The notes below the pieces were generated by a model. The model saw nothing but the letters and a program-made list of their open reading frames with translations. It did not search any database and had not been told where the DNA came from. This document shows, piece by piece, positions 1-6,349 of a stretch of 7,868 nucleotides of DNA; position 1 is the first letter of the stretch; each line of letters begins with the position of its first letter. The DNA comes from Victivallales bacterium (GTDB taxonomy: Bacteria; Verrucomicrobiota; Lentisphaeria; Victivallales; JAADHT01). Where the stretch lies: NCBI GenBank assembly GCA_016930955.1, contig JAFGFR010000317.1, positions 1 through 7,868 on the forward strand, in the 5' to 3' direction. Position numbers and translations under genes: made by a program.

Positions 1-1
1 A

Positions 2-1495
2 TGGAGTATCTTCCGGACAATCGGGTTCGCCGGTGCGCTGGAAAATTTGGGAGCATGTGAAAACGTCCCTGTCGCAAAGACATTTGATGCCATCTGGGAC
101 AAAGGGGGACCGACACTCCAGGACAGTGCCAGAGCAATGTGGCCGTTGTTTCCTGTCCACTGCCGCAAACAGATGACCAGCATGTTGGAGACTGACGGAA
201 AAGGAGACCCTATTCACCCGAACGCCTTGGGGCACCTCATGTTTGCCAAGTCAATATTTAACACTATCGCAGGTGTTGGTTTCGGGGAGGAAATTATTCA
301 ATTCACCGGCAGTTCACACTGGACGGACAAAGGGCTCATCAGCAAGATAAGCGCTGTGAACAGGAGTGGTGTCCGACAGGAAGGAATGTTAAAAGTGTAT
401 CCTCAGTTTTTTTTCGGGAACGCGAATAGTCCGGCGGCCTTGATGCGCAACAACGGGACATACTCTCTGAATCCCGGAGAAACTTTCGACATCGAAATCC
501 AATGGCCAGAGGTCAAACGCCCCGGAGACCTCTTGAAGTACCCCTACAGCATACACACTGTTCGGGTTGAACCTTTTTTGCCGGTTGTCAATTATTCGGG
601 AAACAAATCTTCAGTGCATCCTGTCAGAGTCCCTTTTGATCTGGAATGCAGGATCTTGCCCAATCGGCAGGTTGTAAAGGGTAATGAGGTCTGCTACGCA
701 GTTAACTGTGGCGGAAGGAATCAGGTCTTTTCCGCGGAAATCCCCGCCGATTCGGAAGTCGGCCTGATTCCATTGGTGGAAAAGATCGCCAATGGAGGCA
801 AAACGGGCTGGGCAGTGGCCGAAATCCTTTATGCCAGATATGCGGCTGCGCTCAAAGGTGAAGCGACCGTTGACGGGAGACTTGACGAGTGGGGAGAACA
901 TTCCTGGATACCTATTGGAGAGCAGGTTCAGGCAAGGGCAAGGAACGGGGCGATTGAAGATAATCGCAAAAGCCCAGATGAATTTTATCTTAAATGGGCA
1001 TTCAAGGCCGGCGAAAAGGGTCTGTATCTTGCGGCAAAAATCAAGGGCACACTCTTGAAAGACCGTTTTTTCGTTTTTTTCGATCCGCGTACCCCTGAAA
1101 ATCTCGGAACTGTCGGACGTTACTATTGGCTTTCCGGCGAGGTTGAACAAAATAAAAACAAACAAAATCCCACCAATGGCCGGCTGGTTCTGAAAAATGG
1201 CGAGACCTCGCCAAAAGCGTGCGGCAAAACACTCACCGCATGCTCATTCGCTGACAATGAAGGCGCAATCGAAATTCTCGTGCCTTATGAACTGATGGAA
1301 ACATCCGCATGGCCGGAATCAAATGATTTGGGAATATCGATAGTTTGGGCTCATTATCACGGAGATCAGAAGATTACCCGTATGACATGGACTGAGACAG
1401 GTCACGAATGGACTCCTTGCAACTACGGGGTTGTGCGGCTTGTCGAACATGGCCACCCGAGCACCAAGCTCCCATATTTGGCGATAATCAAATAA
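2..1495 (+). CDS. SGNH/GDSL-type hydrolase with C-terminal CBM9-like domain (5' end outside window)
   Basis: The frame is open from base 2, so the gene enters from the left. The TTG at 47 is only the first possible start codon inside the window and is unlikely to be the true start. The visible protein begins with the last part of an SGNH/GDSL fold: D-P-I-H-P-N at 206-223 followed by GH..FA is the classic block V, with Asp (206-208) and His (215-217) of the catalytic triad. The nucleophilic Ser, Gly and Asn blocks lie upstream and cannot be checked. A beta-rich region of unknown type follows (about 350-845). From about 848 to 1460 there is a segment that starts with V-D-G-R-L-D-E-W, the usual opening of CBM9-like/DOMON carbohydrate-binding domains. 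Family knowledge suggests an esterase removing acyl groups from a glycan. Whether it is secreted cannot be judged without the N-terminus. It is the first visible gene of the putative operon, 24 bases before the GH36-like gene. Confidence 0.8.
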   Translation, partial: WSIFRTIGFAGALENLGACENVPVAKTFDAIWDKGGPTLQDSARAMWPLFPVHCRKQMTSMLETDGKGDPIHPNALGHLMFAKSIFNTIAGVGFGEEIIQFTGSSHWTDKGLISKISAVNRSGVRQEGMLKVYPQFFFGNANSPAALMRNNGTYSLNPGETFDIEIQWPEVKRPGDLLKYPYSIHTVRVEPFLPVVNYSGNKSSVHPVRVPFDLECRILPNRQVVKGNEVCYAVNCGGRNQVFSAEIPADSEVGLIPLVEKIANGGKTGWAVAEILYARYAAALKGEATVDGRLDEWGEHSWIPIGEQVQARARNGAIEDNRKSPDEFYLKWAFKAGEKGLYLAAKIKGTLLKDRFFVFFDPRTPENLGTVGRYYWLSGEVEQNKNKQNPTNGRLVLKNGETSPKACGKTLTACSFADNEGAIEILVPYELMETSAWPESNDLGISIVWAHYHGDQKITRMTWTETGHEWTPCNYGVVRLVEHGHPSTKLPYLAIIK

Positions 1496-1519
1496 CGTGA
1501 CTTTTAAGGGAAATGCACT

Positions 1520-3259
1520 ATGGATAACACAAAACACATTGACTCGGGAGCCCTGCGGTTCCGTTTTTCAGAAACGAGTTCCAACAAGTTCCAATTGTGC
1601 GACCTTCGCACAGGCAGCCGCCTCATCTGTGGGGAAGGGACAATGCTTGCCCCTTTGATCAATGGCCGGCAGATTGACCTCGCCCCTGCGCATTCCGAAT
1701 TCAGGGTCGACGGGTCAGCCGTCATCTCAAGCTCGGGGGGTGGCTTGGTCGGCAAACATACAGTCGAGATCACCCCGGAGTCGGGTTCGGGATCCTTCGA
1801 CATCTCGTGCGAGTTCACCGTGACCGAAGACTGCCAGTTGAACGCTCTCGCCGTGCTTCCAGAAAACACCATCCTAAATCTAATGGAGCTGATCAACTTC
1901 AGAAACCGTCACCACACTCCGAGAACCTGGCCGGAACTTTTGCTCGGAGACAAGAACTGCGAGACCGACACCACCAGCCGCGACTGGCAGTTCGCGCCAC
2001 ACCCCACCATGATGATCTTTAAAAAACTCGACTCCATAATCTTCATCGGAACTCTTGATATGCCTCGCGCATTTGGCTTCCATATCAAAGCACAGCATTA
2101 CCGCCTCTGCTGTTTTCAACTTGACTACGGCTCGATGCCTCACGGTCAACCCTTGACGGCGGGCGAGACTTTCCGTTCACCGCGGTTCCGTATCTTCATG
2201 CGCCATGGACGTTCGATCTACGATGTCCTTGACGATTTCTCATCGATGCTGATCAGCAACGCAGTGATCCCCGATCCCGCAAAAAAAAATAGGTGCCCAT
2301 GGTGGACTGAACCGCTGTACTGCACATGGATAGACCAGTGTTTCCTATCGAAGGCCAGTATCCCCGAGGAACTGAAGGATCAAAATCCGGAAGCAGCCGT
2401 CACTGCCAGTAATATCCTCACCGAGGCGATGGTTCGTGATGCATTGGCGATCATAAAGAGGGAACGACTGCCTTTCAGGACGATTCTCATTGATGAAGGA
2501 TGGCAGATTGCCCGCGGGCAATGGGAGCCACACTCGGAACGCTTCCCGGACCTGCGTGCCCTTGTGGACGACATCCATGCGGCAGACATGAAAGTCGTGG
2601 TCTGGTGGAACTGGGCCGAGATCGGAAAGACGGCAAAAGTTAACCCGCGCCATCTTGCCGGCGGCGGTAGACTCAACAAACATGGCTGCCGGATGCGGGA
2701 CTATTCGCTTGGTGCAACTCAGGAGGAATATCTCAAACCGCTTTTCCGTAAATTGTTTTCCGATGAACCCGGCTGTTACAATCTGGACGGGGTCAAGACC
2801 GACTTCCTCGCCGACAAAGTACATCCTGAACTCCCCCCGGCAAACCCGGAATGGCGCGGCGAAGAGAACTATTTCCTCAAAGTCTATGAGCTGTTCTACC
2901 ACGAGATGAAACGCTGGAAGCCGGATGCCGTGCATATCGGCTGCGCCGGGAATTTCCATCTTGCCCATCTCATAGACATCAACCGGACATATGATGTACA
3001 CTCATGCAATCATCTGGAGCACGAGGAGCGCGCGAAAATGCTCACGCACACTTCTCCAGGATGCCCTGTCGCCTATGATTTCCACCAGTATATGGAAAAT
3101 CTGGAAGGGTATTTCACCTCGGCACGCCACCTCGGCGCTTCACTGGAGATCGGAAACATCATGATGGTCAAAAAGGACATCATCTCGGAGCCCGAACACG
3201 CCGCGAATGACTACTACGCAATGCTTAGATTAAATTTTAACAAACAATGTCAAATCTAA
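1520..3259 (+). CDS. Clan GH-D glycoside hydrolase, GH36/alpha-galactosidase-like, apparently C-terminally shortened
   Basis: The ATG at 1520 follows AAGGGA (1506-1511) at good spacing, and an in-frame TAA at 1505-1507 fixes the start. The 579-residue protein has no signal peptide or membrane segment, so it is probably cytoplasmic. Residues about 1-245 are beta-strand rich, like the N-terminal supersandwich of GH36. Residues about 270-560 look like a (beta/alpha)8 barrel. I-D-E-G-W-Q (D325-Q329) corresponds to the D-D-G-W-Q motif of GH36. D-G-V-K-T-D-F places the probable nucleophile at D428, in the K-x-D setting of this clan. The acid/base may be D492 (R-T-Y-D), less likely D486. The G-C-A-G-N-F-H segment replaces the usual Ser/Cys-Gly-rich motif of classical GH36, so the substrate may not be an alpha-galactoside. 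The protein stops about where a C-terminal beta domain would start, and its last dozen residues are encoded by very AT-rich DNA. It probably removes an alpha-linked sugar from the glycan that the neighbouring enzymes deacylate and desulfate. Confidence 0.82.
   Translation: MDNTKHIDSGALRFRFSETSSNKFQLCDLRTGSRLICGEGTMLAPLINGRQIDLAPAHSEFRVDGSAVISSSGGGLVGKHTVEITPESGSGSFDISCEFTVTEDCQLNALAVLPENTILNLMELINFRNRHHTPRTWPELLLGDKNCETDTTSRDWQFAPHPTMMIFKKLDSIIFIGTLDMPRAFGFHIKAQHYRLCCFQLDYGSMPHGQPLTAGETFRSPRFRIFMRHGRSIYDVLDDFSSMLISNAVIPDPAKKNRCPWWTEPLYCTWIDQCFLSKASIPEELKDQNPEAAVTASNILTEAMVRDALAIIKRERLPFRTILIDEGWQIARGQWEPHSERFPDLRALVDDIHAADMKVVVWWNWAEIGKTAKVNPRHLAGGGRLNKHGCRMRDYSLGATQEEYLKPLFRKLFSDEPGCYNLDGVKTDFLADKVHPELPPANPEWRGEENYFLKVYELFYHEMKRWKPDAVHIGCAGNFHLAHLIDINRTYDVHSCNHLEHEERAKMLTHTSPGCPVAYDFHQYMENLEGYFTSARHLGASLEIGNIMMVKKDIISEPEHAANDYYAMLRLNFNKQCQI
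3225..3259 (+). repeat. AT-rich 7-bp inverted repeat at the end of the GH36-like gene
   Basis: TTAGATT (3225-3231) and AATCTAA (3253-3259) are perfect reverse complements separated by 21 bases. The right arm contains the TAA stop of the GH36-like gene. The surrounding stretch 3222-3264 has only about 8 G or C in 43 bases, far below the coding sequence before it. It could form a weak hairpin just ahead of the sulfatase 1 ribosome binding site, or mark an old recombination junction. AT-rich DNA gives short inverted repeats by chance, so the function is uncertain. Confidence 0.3.
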
Positions 3260-3264
3260 AATTA

Positions 3265-3292
3265 AGGAGACCTCGCAAATGAAAAAACCAAA
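3265..3292 (+). repeat. Translation-start repeat, copy 1 (RBS and start of sulfatase 1)
   Basis: AGGAGACCTCGCAAATGA (3265-3282) is identical to 4734-4751. With the following codons, 27 of 28 bases match 4734-4761, the only difference being 3283 versus 4752. It holds a strong Shine-Dalgarno sequence (AGGAG) nine to ten bases before the ATG at 3279. The linker between the two is free to vary, yet it is identical in both copies. Confidence 0.85.
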
Positions 3293-4658
3293 TATTGTAC
3301 TTATCCATTCCGACCAACATCGTTTTGATTGTGTTGGTGTCAACGGGCATAAACAACTAAAAACCCCTAATCTTGACAGATTGGCGGCCGATGGAGTTAA
3401 TTTCATCAACGCCTTCACCCCTTCCCCTATTTGTTCCCCCGCTCGCGCGAGTCTGTTGAACGGCATGTGGCCGGTACAGCATGGCTGTATGAGTATCCCA
3501 GGCACGGAAATCTATAAACCCGCAGATACTGAATATAAAACTTTTAGCTCTCTCCTCGATGAAGATGGATATCAACTGGGTTACGTGGGGAAATACCATC
3601 AGGAATATCCAGGAACCCCCTTGGATTACGGCTTTCATGAATTTGTTCCGCTGTCTGCGTATGACCACTGGCGCCGGGAACAGGGACTACCAGATATGCC
3701 AAGGGAAAATGGCTGGTTTGGCGAATTGGATCCACTGGTTAAGCCCGAACAAACAAGCATAGCTTGGGGTGCGTCTGAAGCAATTCGCATGATTAGGAAA
3801 TATCATCGGGAAGATCGGTCATTTTTAGTTAGATGGGATCCCAGTCAACCACATCTGCCCAATATTCTTCCTGAACCGTATTTTTCTATGTATCCGCCCG
3901 AAAACATCGAGCCATGGCCCAGTTTTGGCGATGAACTGGGAAATAAACCGTATATTCAGTTTCAGCAGAAACGCACTTGGAAAGTCGATGGCTGGAAATG
4001 GGAACAATGGGCGCCGATTGTCAGCAGATATCTTGGGGAAATCAGTCTTCTCGACCATGAAGTCGGCAGAATCATTCAGACTTTGAACGAACTCGGAATT
4101 GAAGATAACACGCTTTTTATTTATACAACCGACCACGGGGATCTTTGTGGCGCTCACGGCATGATGGACAAGCATTTCATAATGTATGACGATGTAATGA
4201 AGGTTCCCTTGATTATTCGTTTTCCCGGACACCTGCCCGCCGGTGTAGCCTGCAATGAGTTTGTTTGCCATGAGCTGGATATTTCCCGAACAATTTGCGA
4301 TGTTGCCGGAGTTCCTGCTCCAGGCACGTTTCAAGGAATCAATCTGCTTGAATTGGCAAATGGCAAAGAAGAAAATCCGCGTCGGGAAATATTCGGGATG
4401 TGGCATGGCGGGCAATTCGGTTCCTATACTCAGAGAATGGTACGGGACAGGTATTGGAAATATATATGGAACCTTACGGCGGAAGACGAACTCTACAATT
4501 TACAGGGAGATCCTTATGAACTTATAAACAGAGCCCAAGACCCAAATTGCGCAGAAAAGCTGAGACTTTTACGGAAACGTCTTTTGGAATGGATGGAATC
4601 AATTGATGACATAATGTTAAATCCCTGGAATCGCGCTCAACTGGAAGCCGGCATTTAG
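3279..4658 (+). CDS. Type I sulfatase, Cys/formylglycine type (sulfatase 1)
   Basis: This alkaline-phosphatase-fold hydrolase of 459 residues removes sulfate esters, most likely from a sugar given the neighbours. The C-S-P-A-R motif at C52-R56 is the site converted to formylglycine. Metal ligands are visible as D12-Q13 near the N-terminus and D285-H286 in the T-T-D-H-G-D motif. Other expected active-site residues are K105 and H107 (G-K-Y-H), H192 (P-S-Q-P-H-L-P) and K298 (M-M-D-K-H). The C-terminal sub-domain ends with the familiar E-L-Y-N-L-x-x-D-P-Y-E pattern. The set of catalytic residues is complete. The metal motif begins at residue 12, leaving no room for a signal peptide. The frame upstream reaches a stop at 3231-3233 with no ATG, GTG or TTG, so the protein should be cytosolic. 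It needs a formylglycine-generating enzyme (anSME or FGE) encoded elsewhere. It has the lowest GC of the window. The sulfate position and sugar specificity cannot be read from the sequence. Confidence 0.95.
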   Translation: MKKPNIVLIHSDQHRFDCVGVNGHKQLKTPNLDRLAADGVNFINAFTPSPICSPARASLLNGMWPVQHGCMSIPGTEIYKPADTEYKTFSSLLDEDGYQLGYVGKYHQEYPGTPLDYGFHEFVPLSAYDHWRREQGLPDMPRENGWFGELDPLVKPEQTSIAWGASEAIRMIRKYHREDRSFLVRWDPSQPHLPNILPEPYFSMYPPENIEPWPSFGDELGNKPYIQFQQKRTWKVDGWKWEQWAPIVSRYLGEISLLDHEVGRIIQTLNELGIEDNTLFIYTTDHGDLCGAHGMMDKHFIMYDDVMKVPLIIRFPGHLPAGVACNEFVCHELDISRTICDVAGVPAPGTFQGINLLELANGKEENPRREIFGMWHGGQFGSYTQRMVRDRYWKYIWNLTAEDELYNLQGDPYELINRAQDPNCAEKLRLLRKRLLEWMESIDDIMLNPWNRAQLEAGI

Positions 4659-4747
4659 TCCTGAAGTATCAAAGGTATGCCATGGCTATAAACATAAACT
4701 TAAATAAAGCAGTTGCCGCAGTGTGCCGTGGATAGGAGACCTCGCAA
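4659..4747 (+). other. 89-base intergenic gap between sulfatases 1 and 2
   Basis: This is the widest gap in the cluster. It contains an 8-base palindrome GCCATGGC (4679-4686), a possible 17-codon ORF, and at its right end the start repeat shared with sulfatase 1. No hairpin followed by a T-run is present, so I see no terminator. No convincing -35/-10 pair was found. Read-through from sulfatase 1 is the simpler reading. Confidence 0.5.
4682..4735 (+). CDS. Possible 17-codon leader ORF upstream of sulfatase 2
   Basis: ATG at 4682 opens a short frame, MAININLNKAVAAVCRG, ending at TAG 4733-4735. AAAGG (4671-4675) lies six bases upstream and could act as a ribosome binding site. The stop codon overlaps the AGGAG of sulfatase 2, an arrangement suited to translational coupling. 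A frame this short occurs easily by chance and no homologue is recognised, so this is a suggestion only. Confidence 0.2.
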   Translation: MAININLNKAVAAVCRG

Positions 4748-4761
4748 ATGAGAAAACCAAA
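4734..4761 (+). repeat. Translation-start repeat, copy 2 (RBS and start of sulfatase 2)
   Basis: This is the second copy of the 18-base exact repeat, covering AGGAG, the linker and the ATG at 4748. The match then runs on to 4761 with one mismatch. Bases to the left of the two copies do not align beyond the first A, so the shared block begins sharply at the Shine-Dalgarno sequence. Sulfatase 3 does not carry it. Confidence 0.85.
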
Positions 4762-6337
4762 CTTGTTGTTCATTATGACCGACCAGCAGAAAGCCACCTC
4801 GCTGGACCTCTACAATTCTCAAGTCAATTTCATCAAGACCAGTGCTTTAAGGGAGTTGGCCCGGGAGGGTACAGTGTTCAACGCATCCTACTGCCCCTAT
4901 CCGCTATGCGTGCCCTCTCGGATATCCATGCTTACCGGAATGCACCCGTCATTCTCAGGATATGTAGCCAATACACCGTTTATCGAAGATAGGCACGACA
5001 CGATTTTCCAGGCGGCAAAGAAACGTGGATACAGGACCATGCTTGTAGGGAAGGATCACGCATACTGTGAGGCAAGTATCGGAGGAGACAATGGGCATCA
5101 TCCGAAATTCATGGACAATATATTCGACAAGATGTACTGCGCGTTGCACAACGGGTATCAACCTCCGGAGATTGAAAGGGACTTGCCACACGTCAGGCCC
5201 TGGCTGAACCAGACTGATGTGCTTCACCGAATATGGGGCAGTGAAATAGCACCTTGGAATTCCGATCAGTCAGTCACTGCCCGGCTTTGTCAGGTGGCTG
5301 AAGAATACATCCAGGAATGGGACAGGGTTGACAGGAAAACGGATACCCCTTTCTGCATGTGGCTTTCCTTCCCTGATCCCCATGAATATTATCAGGCTCC
5401 AAAGGATGTGGTCGAGTGTATAGACCCTGCCACCATACAGCTCCCGCCAAACTGGGAAAGCGACATCGGCGGCAGAGCCGAATACATCCAGTTCATGCAT
5501 TGGTACTTCAATAGCGGAGGTGTCCCGCAGGAGGAAGTCAAAAAACTCATCCGCGTATATTTGGCAATGTGCATGAACGTTGACATCTGGCTTGGAAAAC
5601 TATTCAGCTTCCTGAAGAAAAACGGCATATGGGAGGAAACCCTGATTGTCTTCACATCCGACCACGGAGATTTCAATGGCGAGCACCAGCTTATTCAAAA
5701 GTTCAACTGTGGCTACGACGGCTGCTGCAGAGTCCCTTTGATCATGGCCTGGCCCGGCAGGTCGGTTCAGGGCAGGGTTTATGAGCACCCGGTAAGCCTG
5801 GTTGATATCCCCTCGACCATTTGTGACATCCTGGGCTGGGAGCGGCTGAGGGAAGACCAGGGCAACTCAATGAAGGATGTCTTGTTCGATGAAACCCCGT
5901 CCGAAAGGGAGTTCACCGTCTATGAGTCCGGCGTCGCCGGTGAAAGCCTGACTAAAAAGGATATACCTAATTTTCCCGGCCACAGATTCGATGTCGAGCC
6001 AATAGGCAGGTGGTCATACGACCCTCCCCATAGATTCGGAGGAAAGATGTACGCCGTCAGGACAAAAGACTATAAGCTGATTGTCAGACAAGATCAGGCA
6101 AACGAGTTCTACGATATGAAAACCGACCCCTGGGAAACTAGGAATGTCTATAACGATACCAGCTACACCGCACAGATAATCAAGCATTTCAGTCATCTTT
6201 CGGAATATCTGGTCAAAGTCTCGCAAAAGAGAGCAGGGTCTTCGATTGCTCCGCAGGATGAGTGGTATAGAGCAGGTGGGAATTTACAATGGGAGCAATC
6301 TTTGCCTGAAAAGTTTGCAAACGCAAATAAAAAATAG
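4748..6337 (+). CDS. Type I sulfatase, Cys/formylglycine type (sulfatase 2)
   Basis: This sulfatase of 529 residues is the longest of the three. C-V-P-S-R at C54-R58 is the formylglycine motif. Metal-site residues are D12-Q13 and D305-H306 (T-S-D-H-G-D). K102 and H104 (G-K-D-H), H212 (P-D-P-H-E-Y-Y) and K318 (I-Q-K-F) complete the expected active site. Compared with sulfatase 1 it has extra sequence after the G-K-D-H motif (about residues 110-180) and near the C-terminus (about 400-440), where sulfatases commonly shape the substrate pocket, so a different substrate is likely. There is no signal peptide, and an in-frame TAG at 4733-4735 rules out a longer N-terminus. The enzyme should therefore be cytosolic. 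The C-terminus carries E-F-Y-D-M-x-x-D-P-W-E, usual for the family, and ends in a lysine-rich tail. The specific substrate is not recognisable. Confidence 0.95.
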   Translation: MRKPNLLFIMTDQQKATSLDLYNSQVNFIKTSALRELAREGTVFNASYCPYPLCVPSRISMLTGMHPSFSGYVANTPFIEDRHDTIFQAAKKRGYRTMLVGKDHAYCEASIGGDNGHHPKFMDNIFDKMYCALHNGYQPPEIERDLPHVRPWLNQTDVLHRIWGSEIAPWNSDQSVTARLCQVAEEYIQEWDRVDRKTDTPFCMWLSFPDPHEYYQAPKDVVECIDPATIQLPPNWESDIGGRAEYIQFMHWYFNSGGVPQEEVKKLIRVYLAMCMNVDIWLGKLFSFLKKNGIWEETLIVFTSDHGDFNGEHQLIQKFNCGYDGCCRVPLIMAWPGRSVQGRVYEHPVSLVDIPSTICDILGWERLREDQGNSMKDVLFDETPSEREFTVYESGVAGESLTKKDIPNFPGHRFDVEPIGRWSYDPPHRFGGKMYAVRTKDYKLIVRQDQANEFYDMKTDPWETRNVYNDTSYTAQIIKHFSHLSEYLVKVSQKRAGSSIAPQDEWYRAGGNLQWEQSLPEKFANANKK

Positions 6338-6349
6338 GAATCAACACTT

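Noticed and set aside
47..49. TTG as the true start of the first gene
   Set aside because: The frame is open to the left edge, and the catalytic blocks needed for an SGNH enzyme must lie upstream, so the gene is truncated by the window.
1061..1080. T-runs GTTTTTTCGTTTTTTT, first considered as a terminator tail or a repeat
   Set aside because: They encode R-F-F-V-F-F in frame within the CBM9-like domain, and no stem precedes them.
611..1165. A 184-codon minus-strand frame within the SGNH/CBM9 gene
   Set aside because: It lies inside a convincing domain-bearing gene on the other strand and has no recognisable motif.
2281..2289. A run of nine A, considered as a programmed frameshift site
   Set aside because: The frame continues normally through it (P-A-K-K-N-R-C) and joins two expected domains. 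No structure or alternative product supports frameshifting.
2345..3001. A 218-codon minus-strand frame within the GH36-like gene
   Set aside because: It is antisense to the barrel with its conserved catalytic motifs, so it is treated as a shadow frame.
4679..4686. Palindrome GCCATGGC as an operator site
   Set aside because: An 8-base palindrome is expected by chance at this scale, and no promoter or second copy was found nearby.
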